Position numbers and translations under genes: made by a program
The notes under the pieces: model-generated
What the model was told of the DNA's origin: nothing
The model's database searches: none
Seen by the model: the letters and a program-made list of their open reading frames with translations, nothing else
Shown: piece after piece, positions 38,501 to 53,500 of the stretch
Layout of the letters: each line of letters begins with the position of its first letter
Numbering within the stretch: position 1 is the first letter of the stretch
Origin: Cyclina sinensis
Taxonomy: Eukaryota > Mollusca > Bivalvia > Venerida > Veneridae
Direction of reading: 5' to 3'
NCBI GenBank assembly: GCA_012932295.1
Contig: JAAONU010000002.1
Coordinates: 18,389,388 to 18,453,387 of the forward strand
DNA length: 64,000 bases

Positions 38501-41500
38501 GTTTTTCCCTATATAAACCTATGACAAACCAATGACCCTGGAGTGGGGCCATATTTGACCCCAGGGGCATAATTTGAACAAACTTGGTAGAGGTTTACTA
38601 GACAATGCTACTAAACAAATCTTAAGCCTCAGGGCCTTATGGTTTCAGACAAGAAGATTTTTAAAGTTTCACTATATAAGCCTATGTAAAATCAATTGAC
38701 CCCCGTGGCAGGACCAAATTTGACCCCAGGGGTATGATTTGAACAAACTTGGTAGAGGTCCACTGGACAATGCTACACACCAAATCTTAAGGTATAGGGC
38801 CTTGTGGTTTCAGACAAGAAGATTTCCAAAGTTTTTCCTTTCAGTTGCCATAGCAACCAGAGTTCTTGATGGAATTGAATTTTTTGAAAAACTTTGGTAG
38901 AGCTTCATGCAAGGAATATCCCAGGCATGTTTCGTCAATGTTGGCTTAGTGGTTTAGGAGGAGATGTCGTTCAAGTCAAATTGTTGACGACGCACGCCAA
39001 CAGACACCAGACAATGATCCTAAAAGTTCAGCCTGGGCAGTGCTCAGGTGAGCTAAGAAATAGAAAGAAATCACTAATCAAAGAAACTAACAAGAACTGT
39101 CTCTGAAAGATGACAATGCAACTAAAGTGATGGTTTGACCTTTGAGCTGAGGACCAGAGAAGACAAATCCTACAAAAGAAGTGTTTTTGGACAATTTTAC
39201 CACAAGGTCAAGGTCATTTAGGGATAGAGGTAAAAAAATATACATCATTTAGAAGATCTTTCCTAAAAGGTTGTTGTGTGCAAACATGAACTAAATCTAC
39301 TGATTCAAAAGAAGTTAGTGGATGTTTTTTTACAATTCGACCTGAAATCAGTCACATAAGAGTCAAGGTGATGTCATTGGGAAGATCTTTCCTAAAAGGT
39401 TGTCATGTGCAAACATGAACTAAATCTGTAGAGTAATAAGGGAGTTATTGGCAATATTAGGTATTTCTGACAACTGGACCTAAGTGGTCAAGGTCACTCA
39501 GGGTTCAAGGTCAAATGAATATATGTCAGTGGGAAGATCTTGTCCAAAGGGGTGTTATGTTCAAGTATGAAGTAAATCCATTTACTAATAAGGAAGTTAT
39601 GAGCAATGTTAAAAATTTCAGATGGAATGATTGACAAACTGACAAGGGGGAAATAAAAAGAGCTTGGACAAAACTACTGATATTCTAGGAAAGTGGCTTC
39701 TCTCTACTAGAGTAACTAGCAGTAAATACTAACTGTAAGCAAAATTTTAAATGAAATTGAAGAATAACAGAAATTCTAAGTGAAAATAATTATGACCTAT
39801 GCCATTAGAAAGAAATCAAAACAGGATTGTGAAAATTTGGTTTTAGCAAACCTGTGATAACTACAAAACTTATAAAACGATAGAATCAAACAAACTCACA
39901 CACATACAGTGACAAGGTGGTTTAATGTTTCTTTAAAGAGAGGATTATTTTGATTTAAAAAGATATCAAGGAATAGGTACCTTGGGATGTACGGTTTTAT
40001 GACTGGCTTCTCAATGATAACCTGAGGTTCGACTCTTTCCTTCTTCCGACACCAACCTGTCAAAATATACAAGCAGTTGTAGTCATGATTCTCTATTTGT
40101 GACAACTGACATGTAAATTCTACTGCTTGAAAATTTCAACTGTCATTCTGTAATACCAAAAACATTTTGCTCAAAGAATAAAACTGACAGCTTCTAAATC
40201 ATGAAACACAAAGAGCACCAATGCTTGCAGAAATCTTGAAATGAAATAAACACACTCCTACCATAACTGCAGCAGCAGACAATGATGATAATGATGAGCA
40301 GCAGTAGAAAGATGATGCCAAGTACAATGGCAGCTATAGTTCCAGTACCAAGTCTCTGTCGGTTCTCTGTTGCTTCACCAACCCTAGCTGAAATATATTT
40401 ATTGAACTTCAATTATACAAAAGAACTGTAAAGTCAATGAACTGAATTATATCATTTATTTGAGGTTGATTTTGAGAACATGTTAGTTTTATGAAATTTC
40501 ACTTGACTAAGAAGGGGAACCCCAATATATATTTTAAATGTTACAATGTCTTAAATCATAGTTACTAAATGAAATTGGGAATCAAAGATTTATTTGATTT
40601 TTCCAAAAGTACGAGTTAAGCCTCTTTTTTGTCTTGTGTAACTGTTCAGAAATGTATAAGAAAAGCTCCACTGATATATTTCAACAATTTTCTCACATCA
40701 TAATGAGGGTTTGGTCAATTAACCCTATGTTTGTAATCATATTTCAGTAGTTCTTTCTATCTGATGTAGTTTTTTGGTTTTTTATCAGCAGTTATGTGTT
40801 TGTCAATACTGTGAATGACTGACATGATTATGGTCAGGCTAAGAATGACTGATGTGATTATGGTCAGGCTAAGAATGACTGATGTGATTATGGTCAGGCT
40901 AAGAATGACTGATGTGATTATGGTCAGGCTAAGAATGACTGACGTGATTATGGTCAGGCTAAGAATGACTGACATGATTATGGTCAGGCTAAGCATGACT
41001 GACGTGATTATGGTAAGGCTAAGAATGACTGACGTGATTATGGTCAGGCTAAGAATGATTGACGTGATTATGGTCAGGCTAAGAATGACTGACGTGATTA
41101 TGGTCAGGCTAAGAATGACTGCCATGATTATGGTCAGGCTAAGAATGACTGATGTGATTATGGTCAGGCTAAGAATGACTGACATGATTATGGTCAGGCT
41201 AAGCATGACTGACATGATTATGGTCAGGCTAAGAATGACTGACATGATTATGGTCAGGCTAAGAATGACTGATGTGATTATGGTCAGGCTAAGAATGACT
41301 GACGTGATTATGGTCAGGCTAAGAATGACTGACGTGATTATGGTCAGGCTAAGAATGACTGACGTGATTATGGTCAGGCTAAGAATGACTGACGTGATTA
41401 TGGTCAGGCTAAGAATGACTGCCGTGATTATGGTCAGGCTAAGAATGACTGACGTGATTATGGTCAGGCAAAGAATGACTGAAGTGATTCTGGTCAGGCC

Positions 41501-44500
41501 AAGAAAAACAGTGATTCTGAAATTTTTATCTCTTTGCTTGACAGTCCTGGTAAGTCTGGCATGGTTTGAAGTTTATACTTGTTATATCTTCTAAATCTGG
41601 CAGTTGGTAGTTTATTTCTTAAAAAAAGATCAAGAAATCAAAGACTTATCCCCACACACAGTGACCTAGATAGCCCAAATGACCACCCAACCAATGGACT
41701 TTTAAATTACTGGAACTGGTTCATGTGTGTCATGCATGTGTTGATTCATATAGCAATCACCCATTTGAACCCTAAACTTACGTGTAGACTCCTGAACGTT
41801 ATGATACTGTCTTAATGACGATCCTAAACTGTTAAGGCCACTACAGCTGTACACCTGGTAGCCAGTACTTGACGTAACTGTGTAAGTGTTGCTGCTTGAA
41901 TTCTGAAGCAGTGAACCACCATCATTGTAGAATGCATAGAACAACACAGGAGGATTTGCATTCATGTTACATGTGATTACAATATCTGCGATACCTAAAT
42001 CTCCTGTGGTAAAAACTTTGGTACCACCACTTGGCTCAGGGATATCTGAAAATAGAATATATAATTCTGGAATGACTTTACTTAAAAGGCTGATCAAGAA
42101 AGCTTTCAAAAATATTAATGCAGTTGAAGGTACCTTGACCTTGACCTACATTTTCTAAATCCATGTATCATTGTTCAATGGGGAAAACTTGTTCACATAA
42201 ATTGCATTGTAACTGACTTTACAGAACTGTAATTGGTGACCATTTAAACTACTTCTTCTTATACATATGTTGTATGGTAAAACATTGACACTGGCTGCAA
42301 GAGTGAATGTCTTATAAGTCATAACAAATACATACACTGCACATCAACCTCGACTGTATTACTTGTGACGGTACCATAGCTGTTCCCAGCTTGACATCTA
42401 TATGTGCCATCTTGACTTATCCCAACAGATGAAATTGTATAAACTGCTGTGGTGTTCACTTGGGTACCGCTGAAATACCATATATAACTTGTTGCTGCCC
42501 CATTAGGCATGGCAGTACAGGTAAATGTCACCGGACTGCCTCGTACTGGTGTTGTACTGTTGACAGTTGCTGTTACTGATGTTAATGCTGAAATTCACAT
42601 AAAAGACTCAATTAGTGAAAATATACAGCAGATAAAATAGAAATCAACACAATCCATGTTGTACAGAAACTAAAAAACTCTGAACATCATGCATACTGGT
42701 TGTTACAAAATAGATTCCAGGCATTTTGTCTATTTAAATGTAAATTTACCATAAAAAATTCCATACTAGACAGAAACAGAAGGTTGTTCCCTATAACACA
42801 TAATATTATATCTCCTGCATGAGAGCTATTGGTGTAAACTGAACTCTCTTAGAAAAATAAAGTTTTCAGAATGTTCCTCACGAATGTCCATCCTTACAGC
42901 AGTAGTGGCATCATTACTGCATACATACACATTTATACATCATATGTTACATAATGGTTCATAAAGATTTTATATCTTTTCATTATGACTGTTTAACATC
43001 TCACAGTGAAAAGGAATTCCTCAAAAGTTAAATAAAAGCCACATACATAACACATAAGTTGTCACTTTATCTTGTTACATCCTGTAGCATGTTACATGAC
43101 AGCTTATTTGACTCAGGACAATGTTAAAGAAACAACTGCAAAATAGGAGACTTTACTAGCAATATGTTTCAGTAACAAAAAATCTAATTACATGATTTTA
43201 ACTCAGCAAAAGGATAATGTGCGAAACACCTGACCATGTTACACTAACCTGAATGTATTTGACAAAGACTTCATGTCACTGTCAAAAAGATATGAAGAAA
43301 AACCCTTGGCAGCAATGCATGAAATTATAACAGACAAAACTGCAGGAATCTATAAAGTTCTTGTTCCATTTGTTTTACATCAGTAGCTGAGTTTCTTTTT
43401 TTGCAAATTCAAAACGAATGTATGATTGATTCTGACTAGTCTTACAGACATGGAATTTCATAACAAAAATACACAATACATTTTGAAAAAGACCACCCAA
43501 AGTGGAATTCAAAATCAGATCCTTTCGTATTGAAAACCAACACTCTAGACCACTGAATCAAACCGTCAATTCCATGAAGCAGTTGTCAAAGAAGGTATTT
43601 ATACAATAATTGGCCAGTGTGAACTGGACTATTAAAAGCACCCCCACTTGTAAAAGTTATCATTTGTGATGACAAATGGTATGGTCTACTTTTTTATATT
43701 AGAAATCTTGAAAGATTTTCATTATTAAGTCCAGGAGGGGCTATCCTAGACAAGCCTCGGGCATCTTACAGACATGAAAGTTTATAACAGATCTTGAAAA
43801 AGACCAGAGTGGGATTCATTTTAAAAACTAAATAATGCTCTAGACTAATGGCCAAAGAACTGATTTGCTGATGCAGTAGTCAGAGGTTGTATTGATACAA
43901 AGCCTATGCGCACTGGGCCATAACACCAAAGCCAAAAGACACAACTGTGTAAACTATCACTTTTTGATAGATGCAATGTTTGGACAAACAAGCTTCATAA
44001 AAAAGCAGGAATCCAGGTTTAAAAGATGTAATGAAATAACAAATAATAAAATCAAAATGACATTTTAAGCAGGCACTTACCTGTACCCCGCACTAAAAGG
44101 GTGACGGTTGAGCCATTTGTACACTGTGTATAACTAGCTCCATAACACAGCTGACACACATAATCACCAGCATAAGAACTCTGTGCATTTGATACTGTCA
44201 AGTTTGGAATGGCTATATCTCCATTTATAAATGATCCTGTAAAAACAAATAACATATGTTTTGATATCCTTTCAACTGTGATGTATTAGATAAGATTTCA
44301 AATATTTCCTAGAAGTACTATAAGTGATTCTTAAGGATCTGGATCATTGAACAAACATGGCAAAGTTTAACTTGTCAATTGTTTTACCTGTTGAAGTAGT
44401 GACTTGAGAAAAGCTTGGGGCCTTAAGCCATCTAGCTGACTGTAGTGCGCCTGAACCCTTGGAATCCCTACATTCCAACACCTGGGTGTCATAGAGGTCC

Positions 44501-47500
44501 ACTTCATAACATGTTTGTCCCACTGTCACAGAGGGAGTAGAAGGGCTAGTGGTTCCCTTCACAATGGATGGAGAACTGGAACCAGCAGGACCTATGAGAA
44601 ATGAATAAAGTAGAGGTATGTTTGTAGCTAGCATTAAACATGTACTTTCTAAAGATGGAGTACAGGATTGTTTGAAAACCTGTGAAAAATGATTCAAAAC
44701 ATCAGAACATTTGAACCTGCCTGTATACATGTATTTTACAATGGCAAATGAAAGCTGGTTTCTGTCTGTATTTTCTATGACTTTGAACTGCAGACAAGAT
44801 CAAAGGGACACAGTAACAGTAAAGAATTATTGATATTTTAACAGTGACTGATTTTCTGTCAATCAATATGTCACATAATGGACTCATAACACAGGCTGGT
44901 ATGTCACATAAGATGCTTCAGTGCTGACACTTGTATAATGGAGAGTTTGTACTTACAGTTAGAGGTAGAGGTAACAGCACAGACACTATTTGAGAATGAG
45001 TAACCAGAATTACAATGACAGGTAGGAGGACTCCCAGTGCATGAGGCATGTGTGTCTGTACACGAGTCTGACACAGCAGTACTGCAGCTCTGCCCAACTG
45101 CAGCCTCTGAAACATAATGATTTTGTAATCAATAATCAACCTTAATCCCTAAATATTTAATTAGTTAAACATTAAAAACTAGTAAACATTAAACCAGTCT
45201 TGACACAAGCAGATTTGTATTTCTTGTGTAGCAATTTGAGATGATTTTCTACTCTCCACAATAAAACATATCCTTGATACAAATCCAAAATATAATATTC
45301 ACAAAGCTTCTGGTGAAAAGGATATAAAAGTATGCAGCATGAAGTTAAACATGATTTAAAAATAAAAATAAAAACTAGAAAAATAAAACAAAAGATGTTA
45401 CTTTGATAACAAATTCCTGATTGGGCATAGTAGCCTGACACACACTGACAGAAAGAGCCTGAACACAATGCATTGGAGACACAAGTACGAGTAGGATTCA
45501 CACATGATTCACCAACATTTGCTGAAATTCAGGAGCAGGTGACTATATACATATATGTCATTTCTCAAAAACTGTTTCAAAGTTTAATATGATTATTTTG
45601 CTGAAAACATTCCTAAAACTGTTTACTTGACAAAATGTTTTAAAGCAGTCTTGTTTTTATACTAAAGGGCACAGCAGTGCATTAATTACCTTCTGTACAG
45701 GTAGTTATAAATTCCTTAAAAGGGGTTTGGGTCTGTCCTTTGGCAACACTCCTGGTGCAATATTCACTCCACTCAGATACAGTTTAGTAAGGAAAATAGC
45801 CAAGTCTTTCTATGGAAGAAATGGTTTGGTTTGAAACTGAATGTGGTCTAAAGGGTGATAAAAGAGCATATTCTAACACTTCTTTAACTCACCTATGTTT
45901 GTGACACAGTTACCAAGGGAACTGGAGTATGTGTAACCCGAGTTACATTGACAAATACCACTAACACAGCCTGCATTGGTAGGACATGTCCTTGTTGGGT
46001 TGATACAGGACTCAATTATACCAGCTATAAGCAAACATTTCACACCATTAACATCATGTCACATTATTTACAAAATATTGCGATATTGCTCACATGAGTA
46101 CCATTGCTCTAAACAACAGGTCAATAAAAGACAATTAACTAAAGAACAGCATTTTCAGATGTTCACCTAAAGGCAAGTTCATTACCTAGACCCTCACCTT
46201 TATCACTTGACTGAGTTTACAGTGAGTATCATTAGGATTAGTGGGATGGGGCCAATTTTTTTTCTATACTTTCAACTGTAAAAAGTAAATCAAAAGGCCA
46301 ATGTTAGCCACAATCAAATTGAAATTTAAATGCAAAACTATCATATTGTCAAAATTTCAAGGATGTTAAAATGGAAAGTAGCTCAGCAGGTCAAGATCAT
46401 GGTCACCTAAAGTGAAAGTTATATTTGTTCAAGCAAATTATACATGTAGTTCATATTTCAATGCTTTATTTAAAAAAAAAAAAAAATCAAGGTCAAGCAA
46501 AAGTTTACACGATGCTGAAGTTAAAATCTATAATATGCAAAACTCTATATATGGTTCAAAACATATAAGAATGTCAGTAGGCCAACATCTGCAAAGGTCA
46601 AAATTGAAATCTACATGAATCATCTAATATATAATGTTCAGTCTTACACTGTAGCTGCAAAAACAAGGAAGTAGGTCTGTAGGTCAAGGTAAAGGTCTCA
46701 ATGTCAAAGCTGAATACGTGAACATGAAGGTGTCATCAAAAATTATTTTTCAGATTTTCAGTTTTCCCATATAACTCTTTATAAAACTAGTGACCCTTTG
46801 GGCATGGTCACTTTTGAAACCAGAGAACTGACTTGGAAAACTGTGGCACTAAACAATGCTACAAATCAAATATCAAAATAATAATTACTACTTTAAAAAA
46901 GATTTTGAAAAAAAAATCAAATATAAGTTAAATTAATGACCCTCTGGGAGAGGTCAGCTTTGACCTTATGGCTAGGATCTGAAAAACCTTTGTAAAGAAC
47001 CACAACATGTCACACACTATATATCAAATCCCTAGGCAGTGTGGTTTTTGACAAGAAGAAATTTTGGGTTTTTGTCAGTCTTGGTAAAAATAGTGACCCC
47101 TGGAGCAGCTCCAGTTACATAAATTTCAGAGCTCTGGGCCAGATAGATTAAGAGAAAAATATTTTCAAAGTTAATATTTAAGTAGCCATAGCGACCATAG
47201 TTCTGCATGGAGTGAAATTCTTTGAATAACTTTTGTACAGCTTTAAGCAAGAAAAATTCCTGCCAAGTTTTATCAACTTTGGTCCCGTATTTTCAGAGGA
47301 GATGTTGTTTAAAGAAAGTGGTGTAAGCCAGATGATGGACACAGGTTGACAGATGCTTGATGCCAGATAGTAGGTGATCACAATAGCTTAGGTGAGCTGA
47401 AAATCTAAATAAAGAGACAAATAAAGAGACAATGTTGACCTAAGACTGAATGTGACTTTCATTAAAATCTATGTGCGAGGTATGAATTATTTGCTTGGAT

Positions 47501-50500
47501 AATTGCAAAGCATGAACTAAGCAGTGTATACCTAATTATTAATGTGAATCAAAATTATTTTACATTTATTTATGTATTCCTGACCTTTACTTTAGTGTTG
47601 TAAGGCAATGCTTAGATTTGCTTTACATATTGTGTTAAATTGACTGATACCTTTCACACTGGCTTAATTAAGCTGAAGAAAATCTAAAGTCAGACCAATG
47701 CCATTCAATTGTAATATAGTTTAAATACGTCTGCATAACTTACCTGAACCTGTTATACAATAACCAAGGGAACTGGAGTATGTGTAACCAGAGTTACATT
47801 GACAGATACCACTAACACAGCCTGCATTGGTAGGACATGTCCTTGTGGGGTTGATACAGGACTGGCTTATACTAGCTGTAATGTAAGTAATTTTGTGTTT
47901 ATATTTCCATATACAGTTTAACAATGTGTTTTAAATGTCCATCTACAGTATATTAGCATGTTCAAATGTCCATCTATAGTATATCAGTGTTCCTATGTCC
48001 ATTTACAGTATATCTGTGTGTAAATATGTCCATCTACAGTATATCAGTGTGTAAATATGTCCATCTACAGTATATCAGTGTGTTCAAATGTCTATCTATA
48101 GTATATCTGTGTGTTTCTATGTCCATCTACAGTATATTAATGTGTCATTTGTCCATCAGTGTGTTCCTATGTCCATCTACAGTATATCAGTGTGTTCAAA
48201 TGTCTATCTACAGTACATTAGTATGTTCAAATGTCCATCTACAGTATACTAATGTGTTATTTGTCCATCTACAGTATAACAGTGTGTTCCTATGTCCATT
48301 TACAGTACATTGGTGTGTTCAAATGTCCATCTACAGTACATTGGTGTGTTCAAATGTCCATCTACAGTATATCATTGTATTGGTTGAATGTCATTCTACA
48401 GTATAACAATTTGGTAAAATGTACATCTTCAGAATTTAAGTGTGGTAAAAATGTTCATATGAGGTATCAATATGATATCAGTTTGGTTAAATGTTCATTT
48501 TACTCATACTGGTATCATTAATATCCATTTCATCATATTAGTGTAGTAAAAATGTCAATCTATAGTTCATCAATTTGGTAAAAATATCAATCTACAATAT
48601 ATCAGTTCGGTCCATCAACAGTTTATTAGTTTGATAAATTCACATACCATGACTGACCAGACTTTTCATTTTTTTCAAGACAATCTATATTTCTGATAAA
48701 CCGTATGGCCCATGAACCAAGCTACAATTATTTCTAAAGCAGTTAATCATTTAAAACCTTGTTAATAATCGCAAAATTCAAATATAAAAGCTGTGACAAA
48801 CCTGAGCTTGGAACACAGTAACCAAGGGAACTAGAGTAGGTGTAACCAGAGTTACATTGACAGATACCGCTGGTACAGCCTGCATTAGTAGGACATGCCC
48901 TTGAGGGGTTGATACAGGACTGGCCTATACCAGCTGAAAATAGAGGAAATCATTGTAAGTGTTTGCTAATGTTTTTTACTTTTTTAAAATGAAACTCATA
49001 CTCTGAATCATGTTTAATTTAACTAAAACTGTTCATGATTTTGACTGGTCCCATGATGTCCCCACATAGGACTCGTCAGTAAAACTGACTTTCAATCATT
49101 CAGGATGTAGCTTACATCTGAACCAAACATTTCATCTCATTTACTATTACTACATTTCTTTTGAAAAGAAGTTTAATTCTATCACTCATATTCTTTTCAG
49201 TAGTGAGTTGGTATTGAACTGTTCTTAACCATATAACATGGATTTCAAATATGCTCATGAACAGCACATGCATAAATTCTACATGTACATGTAGCTTTCT
49301 TTAAAAAAGAAACCTAAGAGAGGTCCAAGGGCTCCTGTTTTCATAAGGTAGGTATTACAAATGAACAAAAATTATGCATGCCCTATGATATTTTAACTAG
49401 AAAAATAGCAGCCTGTCACATCAAAAATATAATGTACTTAAATGAAATATATTTCTGATAATATACAATTAATGTTTTCTATCTCTTTAGTTTCTGAAAT
49501 AGTTTTCAACAAAATGATGTGCTGTATCAAAATGCATTGATTCTGTATAAACTAATATTTTCATCTCAGTGGAATTTACAACTTGACTTTGCACAACTGC
49601 TGTCAGTGGTCTTGGAAATTTTCAGACTGATTGCCACAATTTCACATTCCATCTCGAGCCTGATCATAAAATAACAGATGAGTGTAAATCACCATGCATC
49701 TAACCCCTCAAACTGTGGAGACATCCTGATGGAACTCTCCAATGACATAAGAAACCAGTGAGAGGGCACAAATCAATAATAAACAATCGCACTGTTACAG
49801 TCAAGTGAAAACATGAGGATTTGAAATTACAGCACAACATTTAAAAAAAGCCTAACATGCACTTTTTGCTGTGTCATCTCAGAATAGTTTTGTCTATCAA
49901 TACATTTTCTTAAATCTAATTAAACAGGTATTGTTACCAGAAGAATATACCAGGACTGAATTAAAGAAAAACTTAAGACACCTACATCTTTTTTACCTTG
50001 AGTGTAAATAAGTTTCTCCATGCACTCAAGAAGTAGACTTGTTCAACCATTAATGTTCTATATGACATCTTTTGACTTATTCAACCATTAATGTTCTATA
50101 TGACATCTTTTGACTTGTTCAACCATTAATGTTCTGTATGACATCTTTTGACTTGTTCAAACATTAATGTTCTGTATGACATCTTTTGACTTGTTCAACC
50201 ATTAATGTTCTATATGACATCTTTTGACTTATTCAACCATTAATGTTCTGTATGACATCTTTTGACTTATTCAACCATTAATGTTCTATATGACATCTTT
50301 TGACTTGTTCAACCATTAATGTTCTGTATGACATCTTTTGACTTGTTCAACCATTAATGTTCTATATGACATCTTTTGACTTGTTCAACCATTAATGTTC
50401 TATATGACATCTTTTGACTTGTTCAACCATTAATGTTCTATATGACATCTTTTGACTTGTTCAACCATTAATGTTCTATATGACATCTTTTGACTTGTTC

Positions 50501-53500
50501 AACCATTAATGTTCTATATGACATCTTTTGACTTGTTCAACCATTAATGTTCTGTATGACATCTTTTGACTTGTTCAACCATTAATGTTCTATATGACAT
50601 CTTTTGACTTGTTCAACCATTAATGTTCTATATGACATCTTTTGACTTGTTCAACCATTAATGTTCTATATGACATCTTTTGACTTGTTCAACCATTAAT
50701 GTTCTATATGACATCTTTTGACTTATTCAACAATTAATGTTCTATATGACATCATTTGACTTGTTCAACCATTAATGTTCTATATGACATCTTTTGACTT
50801 ATTCAACCATTAAAATTCTGTATGACATCTTTTGACTTGTTCAACCATTAATGTTCTATATGACATCTTTTGACTTATTCAACCATTAATGTTCTATATG
50901 ACATCTTTTGGTTATCTCCTTTCTTTATTTGTCAAAACATGTTTTATTCATTTTATTTTAATAAAAAAATCATTTTTATTTATATTAATTTTATTGTTTC
51001 AGCAGGACTTTGATGAAGACTATCCCAGCTTATTTTAATTGTCCCCGAGACACCATGCAAGTATAAACCTGACACTAAAGAGAAGAGCAAGTGACATTCT
51101 TTACTGGTAACCATTCAAAGCTGATTGAATTGTTATTTATTTGTAATCTGGCATTGTTTTTCAACAAATGTACACTTACAATATATATCTGATAGACCTA
51201 GGAGGACTGAAGAAATGAAAATTAAGTCTGAATACTTTTTAGAAATTATTTCAACACATACTGTATTTGCATGCAAAATGAAGCCTTCAGCCCCAAGACA
51301 TAGCAGAATAAAACTGAGTCTTCATGATAGCCCCAAGACATAGCAGAATAAAATTAAGTCTTCATGATAGCCCCAAGACATAGAAGAATAAAATTAAGTC
51401 TTCATGCCAGCCCCAAGACCTAGCAGAATAAAATTAAGTCTTCACGCCAGCCCCAAGACGTAGCAGAATAAAATTAAGTCTTCATGCCAGCCCCAAGACA
51501 TAGCAGAATAAAATTAAGTCTTCATGCCAGCCCCAAGACCTAGCAGAATAAAATTAAGTCTTCATGCCAGCCCCAAGACCTAGCAGAATAAAATTAAGTC
51601 TTCATGCCAGCCCCAAGACATAGCAGAATAAAACTGAGTCTTCATGCCAGCCCCAAAGACGTAGAAGAATAAAATTAAGTCTTCATGCCAGCCCCAAGAA
51701 ATAGCAGAATAAAACTGAGTCTTCATGCCAGCCCCTAGACGTAGCAGAATAAAATTAAGTCTTCATGCCAGCCCCAAGACATAGCAGAATAAAACTGAGT
51801 CTTCATGCCAGCCCCAAGATGTAGCAGAATAAAATTAAGTCTTCATGCCAGCCCAAAGACATAGCAGCATAAAACTAAGACTTCATGCCAGCCCCAAGAC
51901 ATAGCAGCATAAAATTAAGCCTTAATGCCAGCCCCAAGAAATAGCAGCATAAAACTAAGCCTTCATGCTAGCCTGAAGACATAGCAGCATAAAATTAAGC
52001 CTCCATGCCAACCCAAAGACAGCAGCATAAAATTAAGTCTTCATGCCAACCCCAAGACCTAGCAGCATAAAATTAAGCCAAGACATAGCAGCATAAAATT
52101 AAGTTTTCATGCCAGCCCCACGACATAGCAGCATAAAATTAAGCCAAGACATAGCAACCAAAAATTAAGTCTTTATGCCAGCCCTATGACATAGCAGCAT
52201 AAAATTAAGTCTTCATGCCAGCCCCATGACATAGCAGCATGAAATTAGGCCAAGACATAGCAACATAAAATTAAGTCTTCATGCCAGCCCCAAGACCTAG
52301 CAGCATAAAATTAAGCCAAGACATAGCAGCATAAAATTAAGCCTTCATGCCAGCCCCATGACATAGCAGCATAAAATTAAGCCAAGACAGAGCAGCAGAA
52401 CAACACATGTAACTTTGTTATAGGAAAGCTTTCTTGTCAGTACTTTTCAAACATAAGTTTTGAAGCTATGTAAATCAGACAGATAGAATCAACCAATGTT
52501 ATTATAAGACAAAACCTAAAACAAAAATAAAGTATGCCACCAAATGTTTTTCAAGTTGTTTTTTTTTTTCAGTTGGTAGAAATGAACAGTTATCTTTTAA
52601 TTATAATTTTTCAGAGTAATTACTTTATCTGTCAAAATAAGTAAAAATTAACATATATGTCTAAGATATATTTTCAAAGAATAAAAAACCTGTATGCTGC
52701 ACATTTATATTACTAGTTATTCATTATGATTTTAAAAGAACCTGAACAACTAAATATAGCAATCTTCACAGTGAATCATTCTCATCTCTTCTCTGCATTA
52801 AGCACTGCTTTCACACAAAAAGAAAATGCACTTGTGACTATAGGAAAGACTAATTATATAAAATTATATTTACTTAATGTAAAAATCACTTTAAGAACAA
52901 AATGATAAAATCTTGGTGAAAATTTTCATTGTAATTCTCTGTCAAAAAGTCACAACAAAACTGAGCTCAATTCTAACAATGGCAAAGCAAATTTGATGAC
53001 TGTAAACTTTTGATTTTCTATCATCACTAGAATTCACTGTATAAAATGTTTATCCACCTAAAGGTCTTCCTTTACATTTTTCTATCATCACTAGAATTCA
53101 CTGTATAAAGTGTTTATCCACCTTAAGATCTTCCTTTACATTTTTCTATCATCACTAGAATTCACTGTATAAAATGTTTATCCACCTAAAGGTCTTCCTT
53201 TACATTTTTCTATCATCACTAGAATTCACTGTATAAAATGTTTATCCACCTTAAGGTCTTCCTTTACATTTTTCTATCATCACTAGAATTCACTGTATAA
53301 AATGTTTATCCACCTTATGGTCTTCCTTTACATTTTTCAACATTAATATACATGTACATACATTAAAAAATGTTCAGTGCTACTTTAAATGTCTAAAATG
53401 CCTAAAATAAATGTCTGATGTTTCAGTTCTGTAATGCATGTTCTTAAAATGCATTTTCAAATCCAAGACATGTAGACAAACTTAAACTTTTCCTTTTGAT

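Noticed and set aside
40815..41594. 259-codon open frame on the plus strand (and 162 codons on the minus strand)
   Set aside because: Entirely built from the 30-bp minisatellite, whose period is divisible by three. It lies in an intron and has no start or splice context.
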